From assembly GCA_001464055.1 (NCBI GenBank), contig LNET01000038.1:104709-168708 (forward strand): DNA of 64,000 nucleotides, in the 5' to 3' direction. Of the stretch, positions 62,282 through 64,000 are shown piece by piece. How positions within the stretch are numbered: position 1 is the stretch's first letter; each line of letters opens with the position of its first letter. Below the pieces are notes generated by a model. The model searched no databases. It was not told where the DNA came from and saw nothing but the letters and a program-made list of their open reading frames with translations. The DNA comes from Burkholderiales bacterium Ga0077543. Lineage in GTDB: Bacteria; Pseudomonadota; Gammaproteobacteria; Burkholderiales; Burkholderiaceae_C. Position numbers and translations under genes: made by a program.

Positions 62282-63457
62282 CGCAGTGTAGTGATCGTCG
62301 GTGGCGGGGTGATGGGCGCGGCCACGGCCTGTTTCCTGGCGCGCGACCATGGCCTGAAGGCCACCGTGATCGAGCGCGACCCCGGCTACAGCCGGGCTTC
62401 CAGCGCGCTGTCGGCCAGTTCGATCAGGCAGCAGTTCTCGCAGCCGGTGAACATTGCGCTGTCCTTGTGGAGCCTGGGCTTCCTGCGTCGCGTGGGTGAC
62501 GAACTGGCGGTGGCGGGCGAGCGCCCGTCGCTGGGCCTGGTGGAACCGGGCTACCTCTACCTGGCTGGCAGCGAGGCCGGCGCGGCCACGCTGCGCCAGC
62601 AGCAGCCGCTGCAACGTCAGCAGGGTGCCGACATCACCCTGCTCACGCCCGCGGCGATGGCCCGGCGCTTTGCCTGGCTGCACACGGCCGACCTGATCGC
62701 CGGCAGCCTGGGCGAAAGCGGCGAAGGCTGGTTCGACGGCCCGGCCCTGCTGCAGGCCTTCAAGCGCAAGGCACAGGCCGGCGGCGCCCGCTTCGTGACA
62801 GCCGAGGCCACCGGCTTCGACAGCCACGGTGGCCGGGTGCGGGCGGTGCGCTGCAGCGACGGCAGCGCACATGCCGGCGACGCCTTCGTGCTCAGCACGG
62901 GCGCATGGTCAGCCACGCTCGCTGCGAGGCTGGGCGTGGACCTGCCGGTGGCGCCGAAGAAGCGCGATGTCTTCGTCTTCGACAGCCCGGCCAGCCTGCC
63001 CGGCTGCCCGCTCGTCATCGATCCTTCGGGCCTGTGGTTCAGGCCCGAAGGACGCGGTTTCATCTGTGGTGCGCCGCCACGCTGCATCGACGGCGTCAGC
63101 GACCCCGACGAACCCCCGCTGCACGCCATCGACCATGCCCAGTTCGACGAACAACTGTGGCCGGCGCTGGCCCACCGCGTGCCGGGTTTCGAAGCCCTGC
63201 GGCTGCGCTCGGCCTGGGCCGGCTATTACGAGATGAACGGCTTCGACCACAACGGCCTGGCCGGCGCCCTGCCCGGCTGGGACAACGTCTGGACGGCCTG
63301 CGGCTTTTCGGGTCACGGCATGCAGCAGGCGCCAGCGGTGGGCAGTGCGCTGGCCGCACAGGTGGCGGGGGGCAGCAGCAGTGCCCCGCCGCTGGACGCG
63401 CTCTCGCCTCAGCGGCTGCTGGACGGGCGACCCTTGATCGAGGCCAACATCATCTGA
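62273..63457 (+). CDS. FAD-dependent oxidoreductase (DAO family)
   Basis: 394 residues. N-terminal dinucleotide motif VVIVGGGVMGAATACFLA, FAD contacts SSALSASSIRQQFSQP, middle substrate domain, and C-terminal GFSGHGMQQAPAVGSALA that closes the flavin site, as in D-amino-acid oxidase/sarcosine oxidase-like enzymes. It probably oxidises an amine or imino acid with O2 or a quinone. Start ATG 62273 or 62276; neither has a ribosome site. Divergent and start-overlapping with the cyclodeaminase-like gene. Confidence 0.92.
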   Translation: MMQRSVVIVGGGVMGAATACFLARDHGLKATVIERDPGYSRASSALSASSIRQQFSQPVNIALSLWSLGFLRRVGDELAVAGERPSLGLVEPGYLYLAGSEAGAATLRQQQPLQRQQGADITLLTPAAMARRFAWLHTADLIAGSLGESGEGWFDGPALLQAFKRKAQAGGARFVTAEATGFDSHGGRVRAVRCSDGSAHAGDAFVLSTGAWSATLAARLGVDLPVAPKKRDVFVFDSPASLPGCPLVIDPSGLWFRPEGRGFICGAPPRCIDGVSDPDEPPLHAIDHAQFDEQLWPALAHRVPGFEALRLRSAWAGYYEMNGFDHNGLAGALPGWDNVWTACGFSGHGMQQAPAVGSALAAQVAGGSSSAPPLDALSPQRLLDGRPLIEANII

Positions 63458-63473
63458 AATGGCCAGGGCGCCA

Positions 63474-64000
63474 TCAATGCGCCAGGATCTTCGACAGGAA
63501 TTCCTTGGCGCGCGGCGACCGGGCGTCGGGGTCGCCGAAGAATTCGTCCTTCTTGCAGTCCTCGACGATCTTGCCGGCGTCCATGAAGATGACGCGGTGG
63601 CTGACCTTCTTGGCGAAGCCCATCTCGTGGGTGACGCACATCATCGTCATGCCTTCGTTGGCGAGCTGCACCATCACGTCGAGCACTTCGCCCACCATCT
63701 CGGGGTCGAGTGCGCTGGTGGGTTCGTCGAAGAGCATCACGATCGGGTCCATCGACAGCGCACGCGCAATCGCCACGCGCTGCTGCTGACCGCCGGAAAG
63801 CTGCCCCGGATACTTGTCCTTGTGTACCGTCAGGCCCACGCGTTCCAGCATCTTCAGGCCGCGGGCCTTGGCGTCGTCGGCGCTGCGGCCCAGCACCTTG
63901 GTCTGCGCCAGCGTCAGGTTCTCGGTGACGCTGAGGTGCGGGAACAGCTCGAAATCCTGGAACACCATGCCCACGCGGGCGCGCAGCTTGGGCAGGTTGG
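63474..64000 (-). CDS. Amino-acid ABC transporter ATP-binding protein, partial
   Basis: The gene runs off the window at its 5' side; about 175 C-terminal residues are here. Q-loop [17 protein letters not shown], signature [15 protein letters not shown], Walker [15 protein letters not shown], and switch His [13 protein letters not shown]. The end [12 protein letters not shown] is typical of polar amino-acid ATPases of the GltL/GlnQ type. The Walker A and the partner permeases and binding protein lie outside. It is convergent with the DAO oxidase gene. Confidence 0.95.
   Translation of the reverse strand, partial: NLPKLRARVGMVFQDFELFPHLSVTENLTLAQTKVLGRSADDAKARGLKMLERVGLTVHKDKYPGQLSGGQQQRVAIARALSMDPIVMLFDEPTSALDPEMVGEVLDVMVQLANEGMTMMCVTHEMGFAKKVSHRVIFMDAGKIVEDCKKDEFFGDPDARSPRAKEFLSKILAH

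Noticed and set aside
1..64000. CRISPR arrays, rRNA genes and intact insertion sequences
   Set aside because: No regularly spaced repeats of about 28-37 bases, no rRNA-like stretches and no transposase motifs were seen on either strand.

Overview
The window is GC-rich (roughly two thirds G+C by eye) and looks like a chromosome segment of a betaproteobacterium of the order Burkholderiales, probably the Rubrivivax/Leptothrix/Ideonella side. The reasons are the EarP plus EF-P(Arg32) pair, a Bug-type solute receptor, a MauG/SCO/PEP-CTERM type envelope inventory, the housekeeping gene types, and a GGGGGCAGCG-type intergenic repeat that I remember from Comamonadaceae-like genomes. No database search was possible; family names rest on motifs read directly from the translations.

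Layout. 1-6.2 kb: a tightly coupled catabolic operon (FAD monooxygenase tail, DenD-like dehydrogenase, cyclase-family hydrolase, Bug receptor, cupin, FAH-family hydrolase), followed by a MarR regulator divergent from a siderophore-interacting-protein-type flavoreductase, with two matching inverted repeats between or over their starts. 6.2-15.3 kb: the most unusual part. A 2031-residue lipoprotein carries a copper radical oxidase (galactose oxidase fold with all copper and crosslink residues), a PKD domain, a YVTN propeller, a di-haem MauG/peroxidase-like domain and a tail of PA14, Ig-like, discoidin and LamG modules. Just upstream in the same operon is an SCO-type copper chaperone. Divergent from them is a winged-helix regulator with a degenerate GGDEF-like end, and the shared intergenic region holds a tandem 10-bp repeat with 11-bp period. 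I read these as one system: chaperone, secreted enzyme and regulator. 15.5-21.2 kb: an island-like stretch with a TacA/TacT-type toxin-antitoxin pair, two coupled genes of unknown function, a large 2OG-Fe(II) oxygenase-like protein, and an integrase remnant beside tRNA-His.

21.2-34.8 kb: mostly housekeeping: ppiD, tRNA-Val, hupB, a DMT transporter, pgsA, a TonB-C-like lipoprotein, uvrC, earP, efp, a DUF3445-type protein, an mnmC-like gene with a decayed methyltransferase half, rpiA, pyrD. 35-39 kb: a second catabolic operon (Rieske oxygenase, VanB-type reductase, class II aldolase, FadR-type GntR regulator) with a 12-bp palindrome fitting that regulator class. 39-50.5 kb: AEC carrier, sppA, PhoX-like protein, riboflavin synthase back to back with a P450, ArsC/Spx-like protein and lipoprotein, a hybrid sensor kinase, and a PEP-CTERM protein.

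50.6-64 kb: two tRNA-Lys genes (CTT, TTT) with vestigial tandem copies of a tRNA 5' segment, tcdA with a YeeE/YedE transporter, a tolB-pal-cpoB cluster detached from tolQRA, an MsbA-like exporter, a peroxidase-related protein, htpX, a NYN-LOTUS protein, pyrC, a divergent pair (ornithine cyclodeaminase-like and DAO oxidase) whose start codons overlap inside a palindrome, and the end of an amino-acid ABC transporter ATPase. No rRNA, CRISPR array or intact insertion sequence was seen.
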